DNA of 9,912 bases from Candidatus Shapirobacteria bacterium CG2_30_35_20 (GTDB lineage Bacteria > Patescibacteriota > Microgenomatia > UBA12405): assembly GCA_001873665.1 (NCBI GenBank), contig MNZO01000023.1:1-9912 (forward strand), in the 5' to 3' direction. The position numbers were made by a program, and so were the translations under genes. Below are positions 1 to 5,354 of this stretch, piece by piece (within the stretch, counting starts at the first letter, position 1; every line of letters starts with the position of its first letter). A model generated the notes under the pieces. That model did not search any database, was not told the DNA's origin, and saw only the letters and a list, made by a program, of their open reading frames with translations.

Positions 1-120
1 TTTTGTCATCATCGACACCTGTTTAACGATAACTATCGCAAATATTAAATACAAACCCATTCCCACTACCGCAAAAATTCTTTCCAAAATAACAAAATAT
101 CCAGTTATATCAGGCAACAT
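1..120 (-). CDS. DUF5657-like small membrane protein, partial
   Basis: The first 40 codons of a minus-strand gene that runs off the left edge, starting at the ATG at 118-120. The visible protein begins MLPDITGYFVILERIF and continues into one strongly hydrophobic segment (about residues 8-33), followed by KQVSMMTK. A short leader, one helix and a 'VxxQVxxMTK' end resemble the DUF5657 proteins often found in Patescibacteria; this is recognition by eye. Its start overlaps the stop of the PH-domain gene by one base (TAATG) and is preceded by a strong GGGAGGG at 7 nt, so the two genes are probably translationally coupled. Function unknown. Confidence 0.6.
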   Translation of the reverse strand, partial: MLPDITGYFVILERIFAVVGMGLYLIFAIVIVKQVSMMTK

Positions 121-803
121 TATCGTACCCTCCCTTCGATAGCTTCAAGTTCTTCTTCCTCACGCATCATTTGTAACACTTTAATGACCTTATCAGGGTT
201 TGATACCTTTTCAAAACACAATTCTGGAATTTCTGCTGCTGTCTGAACTCGGACATCACCATAATTAAACATAGTTTGGGAAATCCCCGCCACCCGCGAA
301 CTCACATCTTGAATCATTGAAATTTTGGCTTCAGCAAATTTCTTATCCAGTAAATTTCTAAATTCAATATCAATAACTCGCTCGTCGGTAATTATATAAA
401 CGTCAAAATACCACGACAAAAAACTTTCCAAGGCATACGCTAAAGTGATCATATACCAAAACAAAATTCCCAAAGTTTGATATTTTAAGGGTACTTCTCC
501 CCATACTGGCAAAAATTGCGCCAACATTGGAACCATTAACATTCCTATTGTCGAGACAACCCAAGACACATTAGTAAACCAATGAGGTCTCATTACCAAA
601 ATAATTTCTTCCTTATCATCCTGCTCTTTAAATTTAAATACATGTGGTTTGATCAAAAATGATGACAATGGATTTGAGGTGTGCCCCAACAAATCGTAAA
701 CTTTTTGCCTCACCTCGCCAGAGTTTCTCAACGAAGGCGGGTCTTTTTTTATCTCAATTATCTCATCTGGGGCTACCAAATCTAAATTAGATGCTCGTAC
801 CAT
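120..803 (-). CDS. bacterial PH-domain (bPH2/DUF304-type) membrane protein
   Basis: A 227-aa protein. A soluble N-terminus (1-66) leads into two transmembrane helices (about 78-99 and 109-131), followed by a cytoplasmic bPH2-like domain. The domain starts at YIITDERVIDIEF (136-148) and continues through KISMIQDVSSRVAG (160-173) and FNYGDVRVQT (179-188). This two-helices-then-'xxTDxRVI...I..I..v......g....ygdv.v.t' layout is typical of YdbS/YdbT-like membrane PH proteins. The role is unclear; a scaffolding or lipid/peptide-binding job at the membrane is usually assumed. The ATG at 803 follows TGGTAAAAT by 5 nt and has no SD, suggesting a leaderless transcript. The start region (699-738) also carries one copy of a GC-rich repeat, encoding roughly PPSLRNSGEVRQK. 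The downstream DUF5657-like gene overlaps by 1 nt. Confidence 0.85.
   Translation of the reverse strand: MVRASNLDLVAPDEIIEIKKDPPSLRNSGEVRQKVYDLLGHTSNPLSSFLIKPHVFKFKEQDDKEEIILVMRPHWFTNVSWVVSTIGMLMVPMLAQFLPVWGEVPLKYQTLGILFWYMITLAYALESFLSWYFDVYIITDERVIDIEFRNLLDKKFAEAKISMIQDVSSRVAGISQTMFNYGDVRVQTAAEIPELCFEKVSNPDKVIKVLQMMREEEELEAIEGRVR
128..134 (-). promoter_or_regulatory. Shine-Dalgarno site GGGAGGG of the DUF5657-like gene
   Basis: On the minus strand GGGAGGG lies 7 nt before the ATG at 120, inside the last codons of the upstream gene. It complements the CCUCC near the 3' end of the 16S gene in this same window. It is the only strong SD I see, and it belongs to a gene whose start overlaps the preceding gene. 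Confidence 0.75.
699..738 (-). repeat. GC-rich palindromic repeat, copy 2 (inside the PH-domain gene)
   Basis: About 32 of 40 positions match copy 1 at 806-845 in the same orientation, the best-conserved core on the plus strand being AGTTTCTCAACGAAGGC (722-738). Short inverted arms CGCC/GGCG and GAG-TTT-CTC can fold into a hairpin. It is richer in G+C than its surroundings and is read in frame as part of the N-terminus of the PH-domain protein. Confidence 0.6.
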
Positions 804-805
804 AA

Positions 806-845
806 CCTATTTTACCACGCCTCACCGAAGTTTCTTAACGTAGGC
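806..845 (-). repeat. GC-rich palindromic repeat, copy 1 (intergenic)
   Basis: Lies between the peptidase-like gene and the PH-domain gene. Its plus-strand core AGTTTCTTAACGTAGGC (829-845) matches copy 2 at 15 of 17 bases. Read in the frame of copy 2 it would give PTLRNFGEAW then a stop, clearly related to PSLRNSGEVRQ of copy 2. Its end contains the -10 element of the PH-domain gene. Confidence 0.6.
809..817 (-). promoter_or_regulatory. extended -10 (TGGTAAAAT) of the PH-domain gene
   Basis: On the minus strand TGG-TAAAAT is followed by 5 nt (AGGTT) and then the ATG at 803. This spacing would put the transcription start on or next to the start codon. No convincing -35 box is seen. Confidence 0.5.
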
Positions 846-859
846 AAAACATGAAAACA

Positions 860-1375
860 TCAATGTAAGTAAAAAATTAAGTTATTGTTTTTTAGTAATT
901 CTGCTATATTTTTAGCAACCGTTTTTGCCTCACTTCGTTTCCCAATATGAAAAAATAATTGTTTTAAGTTTGGCTGATGATTATTTATCATTTCCTGAAT
1001 TTTGTAGGCCATAAAGTTGCAATTATAGTTTCCCATATTTTCTCCAACGCTAAATTTATTAGTATCCACAATATCCATTTCCGGCATCGACAGTTCCAAA
1101 ACGTATGGTGATAGGGGGTTAATTGTTTTATCACCCAACCGGTTATGGGCTACCGTTTCCATTCTAATTTTAAATATATTTCCATAAAAATCACCCAACC
1201 CCACAATCAAATCATAATTACTACCATTTATATTTTTGTCAAAAAATCTTTGTGGTGAAAAGTACACAACCTGATAATTTATTTTATCTGTATTTAAAAT
1301 TTTTTCTAATTCCACCAGTACCCGCCTACTAATATTCGTTCCCCAATTATTGGTAAACGCATATATCAAGATCAT
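860..1375 (-). CDS. pyroglutamyl-peptidase-like protein (C15 family), short form
   Basis: A 171-aa cytosolic protein that resembles peptidase family C15 (pyroglutamyl peptidase I, which removes N-terminal pyroglutamate). All three catalytic positions can be placed: Glu73 in RMETVAHN (family ITPERVAxN), Cys119 in MGNYNCNFMAYK (family AGxxxCNxxxY) and His143 in LFFHIG (family GFIHVP). The Cys-His spacing is 24 residues, the same as I recall for the Pyrococcus enzyme. The protein is shorter than the usual ~200-220 aa, the missing length lying mainly between Glu and Cys, and HIG replaces HVP, so substrate preference may differ. The ATG at 1375 has no SD; weak AT-rich sequence precedes it. It may share a transcript with the upstream spoIID-like gene. 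The TCACTTCG stretch near 928-935 resembles part of the GC-rich repeat downstream. Confidence 0.65.
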   Translation of the reverse strand: MILIYAFTNNWGTNISRRVLVELEKILNTDKINYQVVYFSPQRFFDKNINGSNYDLIVGLGDFYGNIFKIRMETVAHNRLGDKTINPLSPYVLELSMPEMDIVDTNKFSVGENMGNYNCNFMAYKIQEMINNHQPNLKQLFFHIGKRSEAKTVAKNIAELLKNNNLIFYLH

Positions 1376-1377
1376 AT

Positions 1378-1511
1378 TTATTTTCTATCCCACGAATCTC
1401 TTTCGTTTTTAATATATTTATCAATATCAATCTTGTTCCAAATTTCTTTACCTAATCCTGCAGCAAATTTTGTCCAAGATTTAATTTTAGTTATATCTTT
1501 ATTTTTTTCAT
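1378..1511 (-). pseudogene. possible 44-aa ORF interrupted at an A7 run
   Basis: Between the spoIID-like and peptidase-like genes an open frame ends at TAA 1378-1380 and encodes KSWTKFAAGLGKEIWNKIDI and onward to KNERDSWDRK, with three Trp codons and a mixed charged/hydrophobic composition that looks coding. No ATG, GTG or TTG opens this frame. The ATG at 1509-1511 is followed by seven A's and hits TAA within seven codons; one additional A would join it into a 44-codon gene beginning MKKNKDITKIKSW. The ATG lies 3 nt from the spoIID-like stop. It could be a sequencing or assembly indel, a real frameshift, a slippage-dependent gene, or chance. Confidence 0.35.
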
Positions 1512-1514
1512 TTT

Positions 1515-3218
1515 TTATCTTTTTTCTACATTATAAAGTGGGCCGACAATTGAAATATTTGCTGGCGCCCGGATATTAAAATAACTTTTAAAAGTAGCCC
1601 CAGCAAAGCTAGCCCCACCAGCATCACCTGAAAATGAGATTGTATTTACCCGTCCCTCATTTTTATTCCAATCAGAAATATTTGCCGAATTTATCAAGTT
1701 AAATGGACTACCACCACGATTACGAAGTTCTGTTTTTACTCTTTCAAAATCCCAAGTATCTGTGCATCCATGAGCCGAATCATTTTTGTAACACAAATGA
1801 TTTTGAACCGATGAATCTTTTTGTGCCAACAAAATTACATTTACAACATCCGCCACCTCACTTGGTTTTAACCATGCTGATTTATTATATTTTTTGCGAA
1901 ATCCTTGGGCTGCATAAAAACACGGAGAGTCCTTATCATAGGCCTTTTTAAACAAATCATCAAACGAATTAATATCACCATTAGTATCACGAGTCCGTTT
2001 TGTCCAATCCGTCGATTTCCATCCAATATCACCCGACGTGTAAGTGTATGCTCCTGCCGTTGAAGCAAACCACGCCGTAATAGGCTGTCCATTTTTTGTT
2101 ACCACTTCTCCTTCAGTCGCTTTAACTGCTTGTTCCCATCCTCCACCTTTATTTCCTCCTTTATACACCTGACATGCCTGTGTTGTACAAATTTCTTTCG
2201 CTCCATTATTTGTATAACTCAGGGCATACGACCTTGCTGCCAAAACTTGAGCTTTTAATGCCTCCATCGGCCAACTACTCGGCACTTCATAAATGCCAAG
2301 CAAATAATTTTCCAAACTCATTGAACCATACCCTTTTACCTTTATCGTAATATTAGGCTTTTTTTCAATCGACACACCGTTATAATAAGCATTAATAATA
2401 TCTTTATAGTTTTGTCCCACATTAGCCCGACCAAAAGCACCATATTGATTTAATCCCACATGATGGGGGATTCCAAAAGTAAAAAAAGCAAATCCACTTC
2501 CAAATCCTGGATCAATCTTTCTATCATCAGTACACATTAATGGTCCAGCCCCTAAACTTGTTGGCAAATTCAAGCTGGCAAACCTTTGCGCTTCTAGTTC
2601 TCTTTGTTTTGCACTCAATACCGCTTTATATGCTTCCGCCTTTTTTATTTCCCCTGCCAAAAATCCAAATCTAGTCTCCATATCTTTTTTAATTACGGCA
2701 ATTTTATTTTTTTCCACCAATACCTTAGCTTTATTTAATTCCAGATTTTTTAGATCTAAAATATAATTTGAAACTGTATTTTTATCTTGGGAAATCACCG
2801 CCTGAAATAAAGTGTATTGTCGTAACGGTCCACTACTTTCTCCCGATGATAAAAATATCATTATCGGTGTATATTTTTTTGAGTTTATATAATATCGGCG
2901 CACTCTTTCCCCCATCAAAATTCTTTGTACTTCCATATCCGCCTCTTTATCAATTAATCTTTTGGTCAACAAAATCATCTGATTTTCCATCGAAACAATT
3001 TGACTCTTGGCTGATGAAATTTTTGATCGAATTCCAACAGATTCCTTTTGTAAAGGAACAATAGCATTATTTAGTTCAAAAACTTTTTTTTGAATCAAAG
3101 TAATACATGGATCTTGATTCCCTGGATAATTTTTAATGCAATCATCGATTTCATCCGCAAAAGCAATGTTTACACAAAAAAATAAAAATAATATCCCAAT
3201 TAATCCTATTTTCTTCAC
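1515..3218 (-). CDS. secreted SpoIID/LytB-type peptidoglycan hydrolase with N-terminal coiled coil
   Basis: A 567-aa protein. Residues 1-21 are a signal peptide (cleavage likely after AFA). Residues about 43-107 and 150-212 are charged helices that should form a coiled coil, as in EnvC-like proteins. Residues about 243-560 carry SpoIID/LytB motifs: GIPHHVGLNQYGAFG (249-263) with DIINAYYNG (273-281), then YLLGIYEVPSSWPMEALKAQ (305-324). Glu311 matches the catalytic Glu of SpoIID, a lytic transglycosylase acting on glycan strands without stem peptides. In classical SpoIID the HGVGMSQYGA and YYxG motif is at the C-terminus; here it precedes the Glu motif, so the domain looks circularly permuted, and HH replaces GH. 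Cys pairs in the extracellular part (for example 344/349) may form disulfides. The start is GTG at 3218: an in-frame TGA lies immediately upstream and the signal peptide begins at once. It has no SD but has TGGTAAAAT 6 nt upstream. Confidence 0.85.
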   Translation of the reverse strand: MKKIGLIGILFLFFCVNIAFADEIDDCIKNYPGNQDPCITLIQKKVFELNNAIVPLQKESVGIRSKISSAKSQIVSMENQMILLTKRLIDKEADMEVQRILMGERVRRYYINSKKYTPIMIFLSSGESSGPLRQYTLFQAVISQDKNTVSNYILDLKNLELNKAKVLVEKNKIAVIKKDMETRFGFLAGEIKKAEAYKAVLSAKQRELEAQRFASLNLPTSLGAGPLMCTDDRKIDPGFGSGFAFFTFGIPHHVGLNQYGAFGRANVGQNYKDIINAYYNGVSIEKKPNITIKVKGYGSMSLENYLLGIYEVPSSWPMEALKAQVLAARSYALSYTNNGAKEICTTQACQVYKGGNKGGGWEQAVKATEGEVVTKNGQPITAWFASTAGAYTYTSGDIGWKSTDWTKRTRDTNGDINSFDDLFKKAYDKDSPCFYAAQGFRKKYNKSAWLKPSEVADVVNVILLAQKDSSVQNHLCYKNDSAHGCTDTWDFERVKTELRNRGGSPFNLINSANISDWNKNEGRVNTISFSGDAGGASFAGATFKSYFNIRAPANISIVGPLYNVEKR

Positions 3219-3250
3219 TCAATGATTTTACCATTTGCTATACTATTGAA
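3219..3250. promoter_or_regulatory. divergent pair of extended -10 promoters, both leaderless in spacing
   Basis: The 32 bp between GTG 3218 (minus) and ATG 3251 (plus) contain two extended -10 elements. On the minus strand TGG-TAAAAT (3233-3225) is followed by 6 nt and GTG. On the plus strand TGC-TATACT (3236-3244) is followed by 6 nt and ATG. A 6-nt gap puts position +1 on the first base of each start codon. There is no SD on either side. Any -35 contact would lie inside the opposite gene, so the two promoters should exclude each other. Confidence 0.6.
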
Positions 3251-3619
3251 ATGGTCTGGATATTTTTATTATTTCTTTTTCAGTCTGCCTTACAGTTCCC
3301 CAAAATCGCTTTGGCAGTCACCCCATTTTGTGCCGGTGATCGAACAATTGATACTGCTTTAGGTTGTGTCCCGGTCGAAATCGGTCCTTTTGTTGCCTGG
3401 TTGTCAAATTGGGTTTTTGGTATTGCCGGCGGTATTGCTTTTTTAATGATGATTTATGGTTTTTTTCTCATGGCAACCAGTAGTGGTGACCCCAAAGCAG
3501 TCCAAGGTGCCAAGGAAACCGTCACCTCGGCTATTACTGGTTTATTAGTCTCTATTTTTGGGATGTTTCTTTTGCGCTTAATTGCTTTAAATATTTTACA
3601 AATTCCTGGTTTAAAATAG
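3251..3619 (+). CDS. pilin-like membrane protein (Mbov_0395/TrbC-VirB2-like), first of a pair
   Basis: A 122-aa protein with an N-terminal signal-like segment (1-22, ending IALA), then CAGDRTIDTALGCVPV (27-42), two transmembrane helices (about 47-75 and 92-117) and the end ILQIPGLK. The motif 'C..g..idTAlGCvPv', followed by 'GGIAFLMMIYGFFLMATSSGDPK' (60-82) and 'SAITGLLVSIFGMFLLRLIALNIL', is typical of small pilin-like proteins abundant in Patescibacteria and annotated as TrbC/VirB2-like or Mbov_0395-type conjugal pilin-like proteins. Cys27 and Cys39 could form a disulfide outside the membrane. Its actual role (pilus subunit or secretion-channel component) is inferred from the family. The ATG follows TATACT by 6 nt with no SD. 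A paralogue follows after 3 nt. Confidence 0.8.
   Translation: MVWIFLLFLFQSALQFPKIALAVTPFCAGDRTIDTALGCVPVEIGPFVAWLSNWVFGIAGGIAFLMMIYGFFLMATSSGDPKAVQGAKETVTSAITGLLVSIFGMFLLRLIALNILQIPGLK
3612..3617 (+). promoter_or_regulatory. candidate -10 (TAAAAT) of the second pilin-like gene, overlapping the first gene's end
   Basis: TAAAAT covers the last sense codons and the first base of the TAG stop of the first pilin-like gene. It is followed by 5 nt (AGTCT) and ATG 3623, the same spacing as at several other starts here. No SD precedes this ATG, so an independent leaderless transcript would explain its initiation; termination-reinitiation is the alternative. Confidence 0.4.
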
Positions 3620-3622
3620 TCT

Positions 3623-3928
3623 ATGGCTACTTTTGACACTATTACCAGTTCTGATAAAGTTGTTCAAAAATTTGGTGGAGCAGGAACCAATGGTGTTGGA
3701 CAAATAATTTCGGCAATACTACCATTTATCTACGTCGCTGCCGGTTTATTATTATTAGTTACCCTAATTATGGGGGGAATTACTCTAATGACCGCTGCTG
3801 GTGATGCCAACAAAATGAAGCAAGGGTATGGTCAACTTACCGCTGGATTAATTGGCTTTATTATTATTTTTGTCTCCTTTTTTATCGCCCAAATCCTCCA
3901 AATCGCCCTCGGTATCAAATTTTTGTAA
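3623..3928 (+). CDS. pilin-like membrane protein, second of a pair
   Basis: A 101-aa protein without a signal peptide. A Gly/Ser/Thr-rich N-terminus (1-26) is followed by two transmembrane helices (about 28-54 and 70-96) joined by TAAGDANKMKQGYGQ. The loop 'GD..K..QG' and following 'GLIGFIIIFVSFFIAQIL' match the corresponding parts of the preceding protein, so the two are paralogues of the same CPR pilin-like class. The start lies 3 nt after the upstream TAG. The stop is 1 nt from the stop of uppS on the opposite strand, with no hairpin between them. Confidence 0.75.
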   Translation: MATFDTITSSDKVVQKFGGAGTNGVGQIISAILPFIYVAAGLLLLVTLIMGGITLMTAAGDANKMKQGYGQLTAGLIGFIIIFVSFFIAQILQIALGIKFL

Positions 3929-3929
3929 T

Positions 3930-4628
3930 TTACTTCCCCATTCTTCTTTCTCTCTGTTGATACCATTCAATTGCCTTTTCCATTTTTTTAGGTGTAAAGT
4001 CTGGCCATAAAATGTTAGTAAAATAAAGTTCAGCATACGACATTTGCCATAACAAAAAATTACTCAGTCTAAATTCTCCTCCAGGTCTAATTACTAAATC
4101 TGGATCTGGTTGATCTTTGGTATACAAATAATCCGAAATTAATTTTTCATCAATTTTATTTGCCGGAATTTTATTTTTTATAATATTTTTTATCGCATTA
4201 ACAATTTCATCTCTCCCACCATAATTTAAAGCTATGTTAAATTGGATTTTTTCCTGTACAATAACCATCGCCAATATTTTTTTGATAGCATCACGAACCT
4301 TAAACGGAAATGCTTGAAAATTCCCCAATACAAAAAATTTAATTCCTGATTTTTGATATTCAACTGCTTTTGTCCTTACAATTCTTACCAACAAATCAAA
4401 CAAACCCTTCACTTCTATTGATGGTCTTAATCTCCAATTTTCTGTTGATAATGCATAGACCGTTAAATGTTTTATCCCTATATCTCGACAATATTCAACA
4501 ATATCTTCTAAATTTTTTGCTCCTGCTTCATGTCCCTTACCGTCTGGCAAACCTTTTTTCCTCGCCCACCGTCTATTTCCATCCATAATTATGGCAATAT
4601 GTTTCGGAAGTTTCGTTTTATCAATCAT
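3930..4628 (-). CDS. uppS: isoprenyl transferase (undecaprenyl diphosphate synthase)
   Basis: A 232-aa cis-prenyltransferase that elongates farnesyl diphosphate with isopentenyl diphosphate to make the C55 carrier lipid for cell-wall precursors. Family signatures are complete: HIAIIMDGNRRWARKKG (10-26) with Asp16 as the Mg/diphosphate residue, YALSTENWRLRP (58-69), FNIALNYGGRDEI (130-142) and DLVIRPGGEFRLSNFLLWQ (177-195) followed by YAELYF. Arg181, Arg187 and Ser189 correspond to the IPP-binding set. The usual RTSGE/RTGGE is RPGGE here. Length is normal. The ATG at 4628 has no SD; a TATAAT lies 22 nt upstream, giving a short untranslated leader of about 16 nt. The 3' end converges on the second pilin-like gene with a 1-nt gap. 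Confidence 0.95.
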   Translation of the reverse strand: MIDKTKLPKHIAIIMDGNRRWARKKGLPDGKGHEAGAKNLEDIVEYCRDIGIKHLTVYALSTENWRLRPSIEVKGLFDLLVRIVRTKAVEYQKSGIKFFVLGNFQAFPFKVRDAIKKILAMVIVQEKIQFNIALNYGGRDEIVNAIKNIIKNKIPANKIDEKLISDYLYTKDQPDPDLVIRPGGEFRLSNFLLWQMSYAELYFTNILWPDFTPKKMEKAIEWYQQRERRMGK

Positions 4629-4650
4629 AGTTATTTAGTCGCGCGTCCCT

Positions 4651-4656
4651 ATTATA
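4651..4656 (-). promoter_or_regulatory. -10 (TATAAT) of uppS
   Basis: A consensus TATAAT on the minus strand, 22 nt before the uppS ATG. It predicts a leader of roughly 16 nt (GC-rich GCGCG, then AT) without an SD, unlike the 5-7 nt gaps at other starts in the window. Confidence 0.5.
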
Positions 4657-4682
4657 ACCCTTAAATCATAAAAATTTACTAC

Positions 4683-4710
4683 AAAAAATCCCCCAAACGG
4701 GGGATTTTTT
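4683..4710. terminator. bidirectional terminator hairpin (TCCCCC-AAAC-GGGGGA), copy 1
   Basis: A perfect inverted repeat of A6-TCCCCC, loop AAAC, GGGGGA-T6. Six T's follow the stem on both strands, so it can stop transcription in both directions. It lies between the uppS promoter and the hairpin array. The central 25 bp are identical to copy 2 at 5355-5379. Confidence 0.85.
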
Positions 4711-5018
4711 GATCCGTTACATTTTGTAACGGTTTGAGGTGTACGATTTCCTCGTACAACTAAAAATTTACCCAATCTACAATCAAATTAACCTTTACGA
4801 ATTTATCGTAAATCTAATTTTAACCCGTGACAATTTGTCACGACTTAACCGTACGATATTTCCATACGGTTGACTTTATTTGGCCTAATTATGGACAAAC
4901 ACAAACTTTACGATTTATTCGTAAACATGACCATCGATTGGTGACACTTTGTCACCATTTCAGTTGTCCGATTTTTTGGAACAACTCAACAGCCTATAAC
5001 ATGTTCTTGACAAAAGCA
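4711..5018. repeat. array of short hairpins in a diverged ~112-bp tandem repeat (three units)
   Basis: At least nine inverted repeats, mostly with 5-7 bp arms and short AT-rich loops, recur every ~25-32 bp. Clear ones: CCGTTAC-ATTTT-GTAACGG (4714-4732), TGTACGA-TTTCC-TCGTACA (4740-4758), TTTACGA-ATTTA-TCGTAAA (4794-4812), CGTGAC-AATTT-GTCACG (4826-4842), AACCGTA...TACGGTT (4847-4871), TTTACGA-TTTAT-TCGTAAA (4907-4925), TGGTGAC-ACTTT-GTCACCA (4939-4957). Imperfect ones: 4879-4899 and 4963-4985. Centres line up as slots in a 110-115 bp period: TTTACGA hairpins at 4803/4916; GTKAC hairpins at 4723/4834/4948; the third type at 4749/4859/4974; a weak fourth type at 4778/4889. Arms differ between units but remain complementary, and loops are T-rich on the plus strand. 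The function is not recognised; structured RNA, ssDNA sites or operators are possible. A long open frame crossing it does not look like protein. Confidence 0.75.
5007..5012 (+). promoter_or_regulatory. TTGACA, possible -35 upstream of the small orphan gene
   Basis: A perfect TTGACA, directly followed by an A-rich stretch and the (AG)7 tract. No good -10 stands 16-18 bp downstream (GAGAAT at 5030-5035 is the nearest), so promoter activity is uncertain. If used, the repeat tract would form most of the spacer, and tract length would alter promoter spacing. Confidence 0.25.
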
Positions 5019-5032
5019 AGAGAGAGAGAGAG
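5019..5032 (+). repeat. (AG)7 dinucleotide microsatellite
   Basis: Seven AG units lie 28 bp before the ATG at 5061 and inside the open frame from the ATG at 5001, where they encode alternating Arg-Glu. Short tandem repeats of this kind can change length during replication. Confidence 0.9.
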
Positions 5033-5060
5033 AATAAGCTCAATATTAATCAAACATATT

Positions 5061-5336
5061 ATGTTAGAAAACTTAGCTTCACTATTTGGACGAACTCCCA
5101 CTCAAGAACAAATACTTGCCAAAGAAGCAGAATTACTTAACACAATTTCAGAATTAGTCGTCGATAATCAAGTTAGTATTTCAAAATTTGGTGAAATTAA
5201 TGTTGGGCAGCATGTTGATTTTGACCACCATATTCATCCTGAGGATTTAGGGAATAATCCTGATTTAAAATATGTAATCCTTGCAAAAATTGTCCCCGAA
5301 AAATATAAACAACCTAAAACGGGCAGAATAAAATAA
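5061..5336 (+). CDS. small orphan protein, unknown function
   Basis: A 91-aa protein starting MLENLASLFGRTPTQEQILA. Residues 1-35 are likely helical and the middle (36-54) likely strands. A His/Asp-rich segment HVDFDHHIHPEDLG (51-64) could bind metal, though nothing proves it. The C-terminus is basic (EKYKQPKTGRIK). No signal peptide or membrane segment; family not recognised. The frame stays open upstream to 4827, but that part is translated hairpin array and has an implausible His/Cys/Trp-rich composition. The ATG at 5001 (adding MFLTKARERERISSILIKHI) is an alternative start and would put the AG repeat inside the gene. No SD is visible at either ATG. It sits on the plus strand between two identical terminator stems, opposite in direction to its neighbours. 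Confidence 0.5.
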   Translation: MLENLASLFGRTPTQEQILAKEAELLNTISELVVDNQVSISKFGEINVGQHVDFDHHIHPEDLGNNPDLKYVILAKIVPEKYKQPKTGRIK

Positions 5337-5354
5337 CAATAAATTTTTTATTAT

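Noticed and set aside
1703..3064. Plus-strand and alternate-frame open frames within the spoIID-like gene
   Set aside because: They lie antisense to, or in another frame of, a gene with clear signal peptide and SpoIID motifs, and their products look random.
4714..4985. CRISPR array
   Set aside because: No constant direct repeat with unique spacers of uniform length; the units are variable palindromes with a ~112-bp period, and no cas genes are nearby.
4827..5060. N-terminal extension of the small orphan gene to a GTG at 4827
   Set aside because: The extra codons are read across the hairpin array and give a His/Cys/Trp-rich, implausible protein; the open frame follows from AT-rich palindromes lacking stops in one frame.
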